Source: Symmetrospora coprosmae (taxonomy: Eukaryota; Basidiomycota; Cystobasidiomycetes; Symmetrosporaceae). Taken from it: a DNA stretch of 64,000 bases. Positions 12,225-23,256 of this stretch are shown here, in pieces. The notes beneath the pieces were generated by a model. It saw only the letters and a list, made by a program, of their open reading frames with translations. It did not search any database and was not told the DNA's origin. Both the position numbers and the translations under genes were made by a program. Every line of letters begins with the position of its first letter. Position 1 is the stretch's first letter. The DNA is taken from positions 245,150 through 309,149 of the forward strand of contig VUYT01000023.1 of assembly GCA_008802785.1 (NCBI GenBank). The letters are read 5' to 3'.

Positions 12225-13913
12225 TCACCGCTGCGCTCCCGAGAGGTCTCTGCCTAGCTTGTAGTTTGCTACCTTACCCCAGTCCATCTTCTGTTTGGTG
12301 ATTGGAAGGGCGCGCCGCAGGCTCCTGAATGTCTTTTCCGCCATCTCGCGGTACGCCTCGTTGAGCTCGAGCTGGTACTCCTCCTCGACCTTGCTGATGG
12401 CCTTGAGCGCGCTGCGGGCGATCTCGGCCGGGGATGCGTTCCCTGACGCGGCGCTGCCGAGGGAGATGCTGGGCGTGTGGGTCGTCGCGAGCTGGACGTT
12501 GCCCTGCTCGAAAAAGTGCACATTCAGCTGCACCTGGCCAGTCAAGCTCGGCGTGGGCGATGTAAGATCGAGCGTGTACGACGAGCGCCAGCGACCCGTC
12601 CTGCGATGTGGCGAGATCAAATCAGCTGTGGGCACCCGCTCTCATCGAGGTTCGCGCACGCACCAGTAGTTTGCCGGGTTGTACTTGTTTCCGACAAAGT
12701 ACAGCGAGAAACGCTTCTCGACGGGCTCGACTGTCTCCTCCTGCTGCTGCTCCTGTGGCCCCGGTTGGGCTGGCTCGTCTGCTGCAGATGCAGTCACGTC
12801 CATCGCTGTGTCACCGGCAGGAGCGTCTTCCGCGCCGTCTGCTGGCGCAGGCGTAGCAGCCGCGCTCTGCATCTTGGTGTCGCCTGCTTCTCCAGCCGAA
12901 TGCTCCCTCTGCTCTTCCCCGCTCTCGGTCTGGATGGCCACAGCTGACTCCCCCGCAGCAGGCTCGACATTCTCGGCGGCCGCGTTGTCGACATCAACCT
13001 TTGCAGGCGTCTCTTCGAGCGTTGGGTCCTCCGCATCCAGCCTCGCCTTCTCCTGGACGAGGGCCTCCGTGTCGGTGCTCTGCGGCGGCGCGCCTACAGG
13101 CTCGGCAGGCGCTTCCGTCGTCTCCTGCTGCGCCCCTGCTGCTGCTGCTGCTGCTGGAGGTGAAGACAGGGGCGGAGAGGGCCGCTTGAGCTGCCTCTGC
13201 GCCGTCGTAAAGACCTTGCCGACGCCTTCGTTGCCAAAGTGCTCCTTTGCGTACTCGCGCGCGTGCTTCTCGAGCTCGACCCGGAACGCCTCGCACTCTG
13301 CGTCGACGTGTGTGTCGAGCGGGTCCGAGGCCGAGAGGCGGAGATGGTCAAAGATCCAGGCTTTCCCGGTGCTCGGGTCGATGAAGCGTTGTGGCTCGGA
13401 CGAGGAGGGGGAAGAGACGGCGCCCGCTTGGCAGATGAGGAGCTGCACCCGGGTGCAGACGCCACGCGCAAGGGGTGGGATCCGGCATGAGCGCCGTCAG
13501 CCCGGTAGCATTGCAGCCTTCGCAACCCAAGTGAGACGAGGACGCACCTGCTGCTTGTCTGGGAGGGCGGCTACGATGAGCTGCTCGATGTTGTACTTTT
13601 CCAGCGCGGGGAGGATGCCCGACTCGAGCGCGTCGTCGTCCCCGACAATGGCCCGCACGTCGTTGCTGGGCCGGGGCGAAGTGCGGCCGCACGATGACCG
13701 GGTGCCAATCCAACACGGTAGAGATGCGCAGGCAGTGGATGCAATGCAGGACGGGGGAGCCATCTCGCCGTCAGCCATGCGCACGCACGTTGAAGAGGTA
13801 GGCCCCGGTATGCGCGGCGAGACCACTCACAACACGTCGTTCACCTCCCCCGGCGGCGATTGCAGGATGAAGGACGCAGCAGTGGCCAGGCGAGCTTGCA
13901 GGTCAGCGGCCAT
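12225..13913 (-). CDS. cap1: F-actin capping protein alpha subunit with a long internal insertion, 451 aa
   Basis: Four exons (13913-13831, 13665-13548, 13442-12664, 12600-12225) give 451 aa. The alpha subunit pairs with beta to cap actin barbed ends at cortical patches. N-terminal family sequence: LQSPPGEVNDVFNDVRAIVG, restored by the first splice. Middle: PQRFIDPSTGKAWIFDHLRL. C-terminal half: KYNPANYWTGRWRSSYTLDL, VHFFEQGNVQLAT, and finally ALPITKQKMDWGKVANYKLG, which is the actin-binding tail. The family is usually about 260-290 aa. Here about 155 residues (roughly 155-308), rich in Ala, Glu, Pro and Gln, are inserted in exon 3 just before FSLYFVGNKYNP. The insert is open in frame and has no splice signals removing it, so I read it as coding. 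Confidence 0.92.
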
Positions 13914-14687
13914 CCTGTCTAGAATATCGCAATGGTGGATGCAGTTGGTCGGGAGGCGACCACCGTAGAGGCGGAGACGGCCAAGGGCGATCCTCCTCTC
14001 TGTTTCGCTCGCACACGTCAATTCCACTGATATGCACAAGGACAGACAGCAATGCAGAGATGGTCGTGCACATTCGCGACACTGACGCGCTGGTCCAATT
14101 GGTTGCGGTGCTGCCCTCTCTAAGGGGCAAGCAAGCTCAAGCCATGACCGCATCGACAGCTCGACAGGACGACAACGCCGGCGCCAGGAGCTGCCAGCCT
14201 ATGAGCCACATCGCAATCTTCGCAGCTGTGAGCTGCCGCAGTATCGCGCAGTCTCCAAACGACATGGAGCCAGGACTGGCGAGGAGCGTGCCCAGCCCGA
14301 CCTGCCAGTGACCCTCGACAGCAGCCCCGACCCAGCTGCCTCTCCCTCTCACTGACTGCTTGGCTGACTGCCTGCCTCGCACATGACGTGCGCTCGGAGA
14401 GTGGATAAGCATAGAGCGGTCGAGTGCCAGCTCTGGTCCCTTCAAAGGAACAGGTCGGCGAGGTGCCGCCCCCGCCACTGCCTCGACAAGGGGTGTGCAG
14501 GCAGACTGCCTTGCTTGCTGAGGAGCTGGCATCTGGCGTCTGCTCCCTCCCTGCTCCCTGCTCTCTGCTCTCTACTCCCTATGCTCTGTTCTCAGACTCC
14601 CTCTCCAGCTTGCTCCACTCCTCCTGACGACAATCTCGCCTACCCAACAACCCTCGCCCATCAGTACATCTCCAATCCAATCCAGCC
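13914..14687. promoter_or_regulatory. Divergent promoter region, 774 bp, with a pyrimidine tract
   Basis: This lies between divergent start codons. A CT-rich run at about 14540-14600 (repeats of ctccctgctctctg type) sits 90-150 bp before the ATG at 14688, as expected of a fungal core promoter. The rest shows no gene or element I can support. Confidence 0.45.
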
Positions 14688-15582
14688 ATGAGCATGTCCG
14701 CTCACTCCTCTGCAGTGAGCAGCCCGTCCGGAGGCTACGGTAGCGGTCCCGGAGGAGCACACGTTCCCAGAGCTGTCGTCGTGCCAGGTGAGTTCTTCGC
14801 CATCCCGTCTCCGCTACGGCGACCTTGCCGCTCTTTCGGTTTCGTCAAAGCCCCTCGCTGATCCGTCTCGACCTGAACTGTCCCCCATCTCCCCTTCATC
14901 GCATCGCACAGCCTACAACAAGATGGTCCGCCGCCAAGCAGGCGTCGAAGCCAACACGCTGCCCATCATCCCCGGCGCCGAAACGTCCACCCTTGCCGCC
15001 GACGGCGCAGCCGCGACCGACTCGATCCTCGCCGACCCAGCAGCAGCAGCCGCGACCACTGTCCCTGGTGCAGCAGGTGCGAGCGACTGGGCTGCCAGTG
15101 CGGGCGACCCGGCCGCCATCTCGTCAGCCGCCCTCGCAGGCCTCATCCCGCCCGAGATCCTCTCGGCCCCAGCGGTGCAAAAGGCCATCTCCAAGGTCGC
15201 AGTGCAGCAGGGCTACGACCCGGACGTGCTCATGAACTCTGCGTCGTCCATCCTCAGCTCCGCGTCCGACAGCGCGTCCGGCGCATCGCTCGCGGGGACC
15301 GAGACTGATGCCGGCAGCGCCACAGAGACCGAGACCGAGTCAGTCACGCGCACAACTTCTCCGTCAGATGACGAGGCTGCTTCCACCCCGCTGTCTGGCT
15401 CATCCTCCTCGTCGTCCCGCATCGGCGCCTCCCCTTCGAGCACCGCCAACTCATCCTCGTTCAACAGCACCGAGACGAGCACGGAGTCGAGCTTTGGCAT
15501 GCGCGGCATCAACGCCAAGTACGGCTGGGTCGCCGCTTTCGCCATGGCCGCGGGCTGGGTCGCCATTGAGGGCGGCATGTGA
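14688..15582 (+). CDS. Ser/Thr/Ala-rich protein with a C-terminal hydrophobic segment, 256 aa
   Basis: Exons 14688-14787 and 14912-15582 give 256 aa. The intron has a GTGAGT donor and ACAG acceptor, in phase 1. The body is Ala-rich, then strongly Ser/Thr-rich (about 170-230). It ends in YGWVAAFAMAAGWVAIEGGM, a hydrophobic tail that could be a tail anchor or the remnant of a GPI-type signal. No N-terminal signal peptide is visible, which argues against a secreted GPI protein unless the first exon is wrong. A start inside the intron (14788) would keep the same frame and is the alternative model. No family recognised. Confidence 0.6.
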
Positions 15583-15957
15583 GCTGGAGTCCGAGTGCCT
15601 GTCCGACCTGATTTAGACGCCTGGATCCTTCCCCCGTCGTGTATCGACCTGCATTCCTCCACCATGTATCCCACAGTAGGCTGCTCCTCTCTGTATCGTC
15701 TGCAATACTGTCCTCGTCAGATTGGGTTTGGCTTCTTGCCGTGCGTTATCTCCGCCGGTCAGCCCTATCTATCTTTATGGAGCCTCTCCCGCTCTTGCCG
15801 CTCGCTCCTTTGATCCAACCAGTTCGCCCATACAGCATGCGCGCGATATCAGCATCACATCGACTGCACGCCCACGCGTCGCCTCGCTTCTGAATCGGGC
15901 ATTGCTGCGCCCGTTCAGTTCAGCTCTCCAGCGTCCCTTCATCCAGGCACAGAGACA
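15583..15957. other. Intergenic, 375 bp
   Basis: This is the 3' flank of the Ser-rich gene and the promoter side of the CASTOR-like gene. No repeat or gene recognised. Confidence 0.4.
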
Positions 15958-18582
15958 ATGGCAGCGAGCATGGCATCGCCGCGGACGTCCATCAGCATCC
16001 TCGATGCGCGCCTCAAGCTGCTCAGCATACCCAGGGCGGACCTGCGCGCGCAGAGCTATGCCATCACGCGCTGCTTGGCCTTCAGGAGGGAGCTATCGGC
16101 CCGAGGGTCAGTCAGTCCTGACGGGAGTGCTGAGTGCGATGGCGCGCGACGCCCGACGCTGATCCATCCATCTACACGCATACTCACCCAGCTCTGACAC
16201 ATTCTTCAACGTCACTCTCAACGAGGTCGAGCTCTCCATCTTTGCGGACTGCGAGCTCGTCAGCGCCGTCTTCGGGGATTGCCACACGCTCCCAGGAAGT
16301 GGAGACCTCTGCAACGCGGATGCCGGAATAGAGATCTCGGAGGATACGTGGGTCGCTCTCGAGGTCGAGCAGCACGACAGCATGATGGGCAGCGGGATCC
16401 GCCTGCGCGACATCTCGGCGCCCTTGGCTGCAGAGGGGATCTCTATCTTGTTCCTGAGCACCTACATCTCGGACGTGGGTCAAGCAGGGCAGACTGCAGC
16501 TATCGGCCAGTTCTCTCAGCTGACGCCTTCATATGCTGTCTCATCGCTTGCACACAGTTCCTGCTGGTAAGGCCGTGTTCCTAGACACGATGAGAGGCGA
16601 GTTGTGCGACATCCGCTCATCCGTGCATGAATGTACCCGCAGATCAAGGAGCACCGCCTAGAGCTCGTCATCAGCATCCTCGAGCGCGAGAGCCTGTACT
16701 CTCACGAAGGCGAAGCGCTCGCCTCGCCCTCTGCGAGCATCCACAACAACCTCAGCCCGCCTTTCGAGCTGCCTACTTCAAGCCGCTCTCACCCTTTCTC
16801 GACGCATATGTCGGGCGCGCACAGCCTGCCAGCGACTCTGCCGCGGTCACTCTCCACCGGCTCGGGTAGCGCCATACCCACCGAACCAACCGGTGACGCT
16901 TCTACAGACCGCGGCAGGCGGGAGCTTCAGGCAGCTAGTCCGTCGACGTCGCCTGCGAGGCGCCTTCAGCAACAGCAGCAACGGGATCGGAGCGCGTCTC
17001 TCATGGGCGTACTCCACGATGCACACTTCCAGCATCACGCCCTCCTGCCTGGCGCTCCGTCGCGCGCGTCAGCGCCGCCGCCCGCGTCCTCCACCACGTC
17101 GGCGAGTCAGCACTTTCTCTCCGGCTCACAGCGCCACACTTCAGGTTCGACGGCTACATACTTGAGAAATGCACTAGGCTCCGACGTCTCCGATGCGGCA
17201 CGAGAGTCCAGCACGCCCGCAACCCCGCGCTCGCCGGCGATGGCGCCGGTTGGCGCTGGGGCAGGCCACAACATCGAGAGCAGCATCTCAAGCCTGGACC
17301 TGGAAGACAGCAAACGTCCTCACACGTCCTCCTCTGGCGCTTCTTCAGGGCACAGCCAGAGTCGCCCGCGCTCGTACGAGAAGATGCAGGACTCGCTCCT
17401 GTCCGAGAGCAGCGCCGCGTCGGGTGTCATCGACAAGATTGTCCTCCTCCCCGACGAGCTCGTCTGCGTCGGCTTGAATACGCGCGCCGAGAAGGCATGG
17501 AAAGAGCAGGTGCTCCATGCCCTCTTCTACCCGGAGGACATCTTGCCCAGATCCAGTGCACAGCAGCAGCAGTCGGGAAAGCCGGCAGATAACCGACGCG
17601 GGCAGAGAGACGATGGTCGAAACTTCGACGACGAGAGCGCCAGTGACGGTGAGGCAGATGAGGAAGGTGAAGAGGCGGAGGAAGAGGGCGACGCCGTACC
17701 CATGACGGGATCGCCTCAGCGTGGCCTCTACTCGATCACCCCGACGCCGAGCCGGCCTATCCACTCTTTACAGCAGAGCATGCAGCGTACGTTCTCCGGG
17801 GCATCGCATGCGTCGGATGCAGCGCCCATTCTCCTGACTTCGACGGCGGAGTCCGAGTACCCTGTGAGCCGCTCGTCAATCCTGCCAGCTGCATCTCCAG
17901 CTCGTGCTGAATCAACCGCACCTCGCAGACTCCGTTCCTCTCCTTGACTCTGACATCGGAAGGAGCCTCCCTCATCGCCGACGTCCGCCTACTGCGCGCA
18001 CTGTTCGAAGGTGAAGACGAGTCCATCGTCTATGCGACCGGCCAGGGCGGTCTCGCCGGTGTGTGGGGCGGGGAAGAAGAGGACTTCCTCGGGCCTTGTC
18101 ACGATGACGACGCCAATCTCTCAGAAGATGCTCGGTTGGCGCCTCCGGCACTAAGCAACGACGAGGTGGGCCAGCTGGCATTTGACCACTCGGAGGAGTG
18201 GGAGGCTGTTGCATCCCATCCGGCAACACGAGCAGCTCGCGCGCAACTTCACGACAGCCAGCGCGTAACGGAAGAAGAAGAAGACCAAGACGAAGGTCGA
18301 CAGCTTTTCAAGTGCCTGCAGCTCGACCTGTCCAGCTTTGGCCTCGAAAAAGCTGGACTGGCCCACCAATTCTCGGGCCTGCTCACCAGCGAACGCATCA
18401 ACCTCATGTACTCTTCCACGTTTAGGTGAGGGCACTATTTGTGCACCTTTGCGGTGTATGGAACCGTCGGCTGACGTTTTATTCGGTATTCGGTACAACC
18501 CGTGCGCAGAACGGCCAACATCCTCGTTGCCAAGCGGCATATCCGCAAGGCGCGCAGAGCCCTCGAAACGGCGTCTCGCTGA
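15958..18582 (+). CDS. CASTOR/GATS-like ACT-domain protein, 743 aa
   Basis: Six exons (15958-16106, 16192-16474, 16558-16566, 16643-17863, 17929-18425, 18510-18582). Animal CASTOR proteins bind arginine through paired ACT domains and signal to TORC1 via GATOR2. Matching features: ISILDARLKLLSIPRADL at the N-terminus; FFNVTLNEVELSIFADCELV; then ISILFLSTYISDFLLIKEHR, where CASTOR has LSTYxxDFILV; and near the C-terminus LDLSSFGLEKAGLAHQFSGL followed by INLMYSSTFRTANILV. FLL is encoded by a 9-nt exon. Human CASTOR1 is about 330 aa. The extra length here is mostly a Ser/Pro-rich, disordered stretch at about 165-390 and an acidic stretch at about 440-500. Ligand and partner in fungi are not known to me, so arginine sensing is an inference. 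Confidence 0.78.
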
Positions 18583-19004
18583 AAGCCGACTTCCCTCAAG
18601 CAACACGCATGCAGTATACAGATCCCTCTTGTTCATAACGCTTGCATGATATCGCCGTGCACCCTCCGCTGTTTGTATGTATAGAACCCTACGAGTTCCC
18701 CAGTGTATACGCAGTGTCGTGTAGCTACTGCCCCAGTTCGTACCCGTACAGCTACGTCGATATGTATCCCAGCAGAACCAAGGAGGTTGACATTCTTTGT
18801 ATCCGTCAACAACGTCGGTCCGGGATTGCTTGCAGTTGCGATGTGCGCCACCGGACCAGGCATGGGAATGCCAAACGCAAGCACAACACAACAGCAAAGC
18901 TGGACGAGCCTTGGTCACATGGAGAAAAGCCAGCTTGCGTTCGCTTTCCTTGAGTGGGCGCCCCTGTCTATTTCTGCCCATCCGCCGACCCTTACATTCA
19001 CTCG
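18583..19004. other. Intergenic, 422 bp
   Basis: This lies between two genes on the same strand. No element recognised. Open frames here on the minus strand are continuations of antisense frames of the CASTOR-like gene. Confidence 0.4.
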
Positions 19005-20249
19005 ATGCCGCTGCCGCGCTCGTCGTCCCTGACAAACCCTATAGCCATAGCCCCTCCTCTATGCTTCTGCGGCCGCGCCATCACGGACTACGATGATGGT
19101 TCAATCTACTGCAGCACGTCCTGCGCCCGCCTGGATTCCATGTAAGTCGCCTTGCTCGCACACCAATTGCGTATGTACGAGCTGACGCGCGGCTTGTGAT
19201 CATGATGGGACAGGTCCGCACTATGCGCCCAAGAAGCACTCGAAGCCTCCCCGCACAACCGCATCGTCAAGCAGGTCTTCCGCATCGGGCGCAAGGAGGC
19301 CATTGCCAAATCGTCGCATTATCGCAGAGTTGAGCGCGAAGGGAAGAAGCTGGCTGGAAGGGGAATTGAGCATGTCCGGCAGCGGAAGAGGGATGAGCAT
19401 GCGCAGGAGTCAAAGGTGATTACAGGGCCTTCGTCCGCCGAGGTGCACCATATCGTCGCGAAGGGCACGGCACAGGCTTGCCCACTGGTAGCCACGGTCA
19501 AGCAGCAGCAGTTCCGACGAGTCCCGCCTCGAGAGGACCTGAGAGGTCAGGTATCCGTCGAGGAGGATGGAGACGAAGACGACGACGATCGGTACGGCCA
19601 GGACGATTCGGAGCTATACGCCGACTGGTACTCTGGCGGCGCGGCAAAGTCAGATCAACTTAGCGATGTCAAAGATGGCGGCAAACCTGGAAGTGGGAGT
19701 GGGGTGCTACTGCACTCGTACTTCTCTTCTTCGACGCTGGCCTCGCAGCTGTCTTCCAGCTCCTTCTCGCCGGGCCCGTCCCTCTCGCTTTCCTCGTCGT
19801 TCTCGTCTGGACTATCCTTTGCAGACTTCAGCGACAGCGACACCTCATCTCTGACCCCTTCAACATCGGCCACTTCGCTTGCATCCTCCGCCTCCGGTAG
19901 CTCTGTATCTCCGTCGGCTTCGTTGGCACCAGCTCTTGCACTCGATGACATGGCAGTCAGAGCCGCTCCCGCGAGCGCAACGGCTGTCGCGCTGCGCAAG
20001 GAGCTGCCATCCAGCCCTTTCCTCGACTCGATCTTTACGCCAATCATGATCCAGCAGGAGGCATTGTGAGTTACCAGCAAGGGGCCGCATTCCCTGAGAC
20101 TGCCCCGACCAGACAGCTGATAGTCTCTATGCCGCAGCCACTCGGACCTCTTCTCGTCATCCTTCTTCCGAATGGATGAATTGACGAGCCGGGCGGAAGA
20201 GACGCCTCGCCTAGGCGAGCTCGGTTTCGGGAGGTCGTTCGGGCGGTAG
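19005..20249 (+). CDS. Protein with N-terminal Cys motif and Ser-rich C-terminus, 366 aa
   Basis: Exons 19005-19141, 19214-20065 and 20138-20249 (GTAAGT and GTGAGT donors, GCTGATA branch before the last exon) give 366 aa. Near the N-terminus is PLCFCGRAI followed by IYCSTSCARLDSM, a C-x-C...C-x3-C arrangement that could bind one zinc ion. A basic helical stretch (KQVFRIGRKEAIAKS) and a long Ser-rich, acidic region follow. The C-terminal exon carries a short mixed segment (HSDLFSSSFFRMDELTSRAE). No family recognised. The Cys pattern resembles short zinc-binding turns in fungal regulatory proteins, but I cannot go further. Confidence 0.6.
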
Positions 20250-20435
20250 CCGGAATGCGCTGGTGTGCAGGATAGAGCCGAAAACAGATACCCGACTGTC
20301 GCTGTGCTTCATTTGCACCATCGTAATATCTTCACGTTCTTCCTGTTGCCTTCGCTCAGTCTACTGCATTGATGAGCGTGCGGGGCCACTGCGAGCTGTA
20401 CTTGTTGCCTCCGCGTCACCGAACTTGTAACAACG

Positions 20436-23093
20436 ATGCACGACGACTTCCGCATTTTGGTTATCGGAGATGCGCGGTCTGGGAAGACGAGTTTGATCAA
20501 TGCGTTCCTGAAAGAGGCGCCGTTATCGAATGCGTCAGAGGCGTCCACATCGGAGGAGAGCTCGAACACAACGCTCCTGCCCGTCGTGAGCGTCCCGAGC
20601 CTGTACGGGGGCACGCTGTACATTGTCGACACGCCGTGTGCGTGTGCGCGCCGCGCCAGACTGCGCATATATCGTCGACAAGCGTGCTGCTGATATCGCT
20701 CTTTCGCGCTTCAGCTTCGTCGGAAGAAGAGCCGAGCAGGCTCAGCTTAAAGAGGAGCCGAGCCGACGCCATCATCCTCGTGTGCTCGCTCGAAGACGAA
20801 CAGGGAGACGGCATTGAACGCATCAAGACATACTGGGAGCCGGCACTCACGCGGCTCCGGACGCTGCATAGCCCTTCGCCTGAAAGGCGGCACATCCCCC
20901 TCATCCTCGCCGGGAGCAAGCTTGACCTCTGTCTCGATGCAGAGCCGAAGGGCCGTCAGCGCGCAGTGAGAGCAGCAAATCAACTCGTAGCGGACGGTGA
21001 GTTGGTCCCCGTCCGGTCCTCGAGGGCGCCGCGCCTCGCCATCTCCGCCCGCCCGTGCTGAGCTTCAGCCGACTGCAGGGTTCGCAGAGACGTACATCGA
21101 ATGCTCCGCAAAAGCCTATAGGAACATTTCTGAAGGTGCGCCTCCTTTTCTCTCTACCCTCGCCTGTCTGTCGGGGACTGATCCGGCTTACGCAACGCTT
21201 GACAATAACAGTGTGAGCCCCCGCTGCTAGCTTTGACGCTCGCCCCACTAGCACGGCCTGATGGAGTAATGCCTATTGGCCAGATTCTGGTACGTTCAAA
21301 AGGCGATCCGGTATCCCCATACTGCCCTCTACGACGCTTCGACCTCGGTAGGCGACCGGCACATGCTGTGCGTTCATTCACGCCAGCTCATGGCCCGCCT
21401 TACCTTCACCTGCCCGCAGAACCTCCGAACAGGTGCAGCGCGCGCATTTGATCGGATATTCCACATCCTCGCCCGCTTCTCAAATGTCCTCCATCCTGCT
21501 CACATCCAGAAACTGCAGCGTGACGTCTTTCAGAGCGACATGAGCCGCTCCGATACACTGCGCCTCTTCTCTCTGCCTGCGTCTCCTGCTCCCAACAGCG
21601 GCGATACGGAAAGAGGGGCGGGGACAATCTCGCTGGCGCAGTTCCACGGAATGATGCTGCGTCTGCTCCAACAGGGCAGCACGGAAAGCGTGTGGCGGAT
21701 ACTGCGCCGGTATGGATACGATACGCGCCTCGAGCTCGCGGAGGGATACGCAGCGCCCAAGCTGGACGTCGCAGCGAGCGACGCGTTGGATTTCAGCGAG
21801 GAGGGATGGCAGTTCCTGGGAGCGCTTTGGACGGATTTTGCGGATGTGAGTCGGCGCCCGCTTGCGCTTCGAGAGACGGGGTTGGGCTTATCTGGCGCAC
21901 ATGCGGCTCATCGGATGTCGCAGGACTCGGATGTGATCTCGCCGGAACAGTTAGGGAAGCTTTTTTCCATCACTCCGGGCTTGCTATTCTCGCCACACCA
22001 AGGGGGAGTGACGCAGCAAGCCTGGCTCGGGCGGTGGGCGTGAGTTGCGCGATCTCTAGAAGCAAGCTGAATTCCTTGTAGCGAGACTCGCCGCTCACAC
22101 ATTGGGAGTCCGTCAGCCACCTGCTCACGACGGATTACAAAAGGGCACTGCTGCAGATGGCGTATCTCGGCTTCGAGCCCGACGACACCAATGCCCGGCC
22201 TCGTAGCGAGAGATCCGATGCCCGAGCTCTGCCCTTCCCGAACGTGAAGCGTGCCGTGCGCGTTTTGAAGCGTAGCGGGTTGCACGCGACCGGCAAGCCT
22301 CCGTCCGCCTCGCGGAGTATTTACACCTGCCTGGTCGTGGGCGACGCGACGGCGCAAGGTCGCCTCGCTGATGCGCTGGCAAACGCAAAAGGGGGGCCTG
22401 TCTTGCCTCTTGAGGACGGGAGATTCGCGATGGTGGGTCCGCACAGCTGCGCGCAGGTGCCAAGGGCTGCGCAGATCGGTTACCCGGGTCGACTGACGCG
22501 ATGGCGCTGCATATAGCTCCAGGTAATAGACGACACTGAGCAGCTCTCGCCGAAGAAGCTCGCCGCTGCCGATCTCGTTATCTACCTCTTCCAGCGATTA
22601 CACGGCGCAATGGGACTTCAGTACCTAGAAGACCTGGGCAAAACAGCCACGGAGGACTTGCGCCAGCATCCCAGCATCGCCTTGGCCATCCTGCCATCTA
22701 GCGGGTCGGCTGCAAACACCGCCGGTGGTGACGCCGCTGATGCAGAGGAAACAGTCGCGGAGCGTGCAATGCTGGACAGGCTCGGAGTCGCGCCTGCCAG
22801 CGCAGCTGCAGTCGACCTCACAGAGCTGGCCGCAATCTCGGAGCGGGTCGAGGCGGCGCTGGCCACATCGTGAGTTGAAACATTGACCAGACCAAGTCCA
22901 GCTCGAGCGGGACGATGGAAACTGAGATTGCATCTCGCGGGCCTGCAGACGCAGCCGGTCCGCTCTCCTCGGCATTGACTCTGCAGGATCCGGGCTGTCA
23001 AAGATGGTCTTTCTTGCTGCAGCCCTGGCTGGCGTCTTTGTTTTCGTGGAGCGCGGCGGATGGTTGCAGCAGTATCTGGCACGATACCACTGA
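20436..23093 (+). CDS. gem1: Mitochondrial Rho GTPase Miro/Gem1, 651 aa, ten exons including a 1-nt exon
   Basis: Exons 20436-20637, 20715-20996, 21079-21135, 21212-21212, 21284-21347, 21420-21845, 21924-22039, 22117-22432, 22517-22869 and 22955-23093 sum to 1956 nt, exactly in frame. Miro is a tail-anchored outer-membrane GTPase controlling mitochondrial shape, inheritance and ER contacts. Order: GTPase 1 with P-loop GDARSGKTS, DTP, and GSKLDL in place of NKxD; the NISEVFWYVQKAI junction; EF-hand-linked helices (ESVWRILRRYGYDT; ISPEQLGKLFSITPG; WAHLLTTDYKRALLQMAYLG); a second GTPase-like domain (YTCLVVGDATAQGR) without a P-loop lysine; and a tail anchor KMVFLAAALAGVFVFVERGG. The 78-nt intron 21846-21923 has no stop and could be retained. 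Confidence 0.9.
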
Positions 23094-23256
23094 GACGCGA
23101 CGTACTGTACAGGCAGGGCGGTGCGGGATGGGGTGGGGTGGTACAACGACAGAGGAACGTGCGAGGATGTACTGCCTGCGAAGGGGGAGAAGGCGGTCCG
23201 GTGCGGTACGGTCCAGGAGATCCGACCAGTGCTGCGCGCAGAGGTCCATTCCATCC

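Noticed and set aside
12679-13968. Plus-strand open frame of 429 codons
   Set aside because: It is antisense to the low-complexity insertion of capping protein alpha; the Ser/Ala runs mirror the Ala/Glu/Gln codons.
17847-17856. A further CGGAGTCCG-like word
   Set aside because: It lies inside the coding exon of the CASTOR-like gene, far from any promoter, so I treat it as chance.
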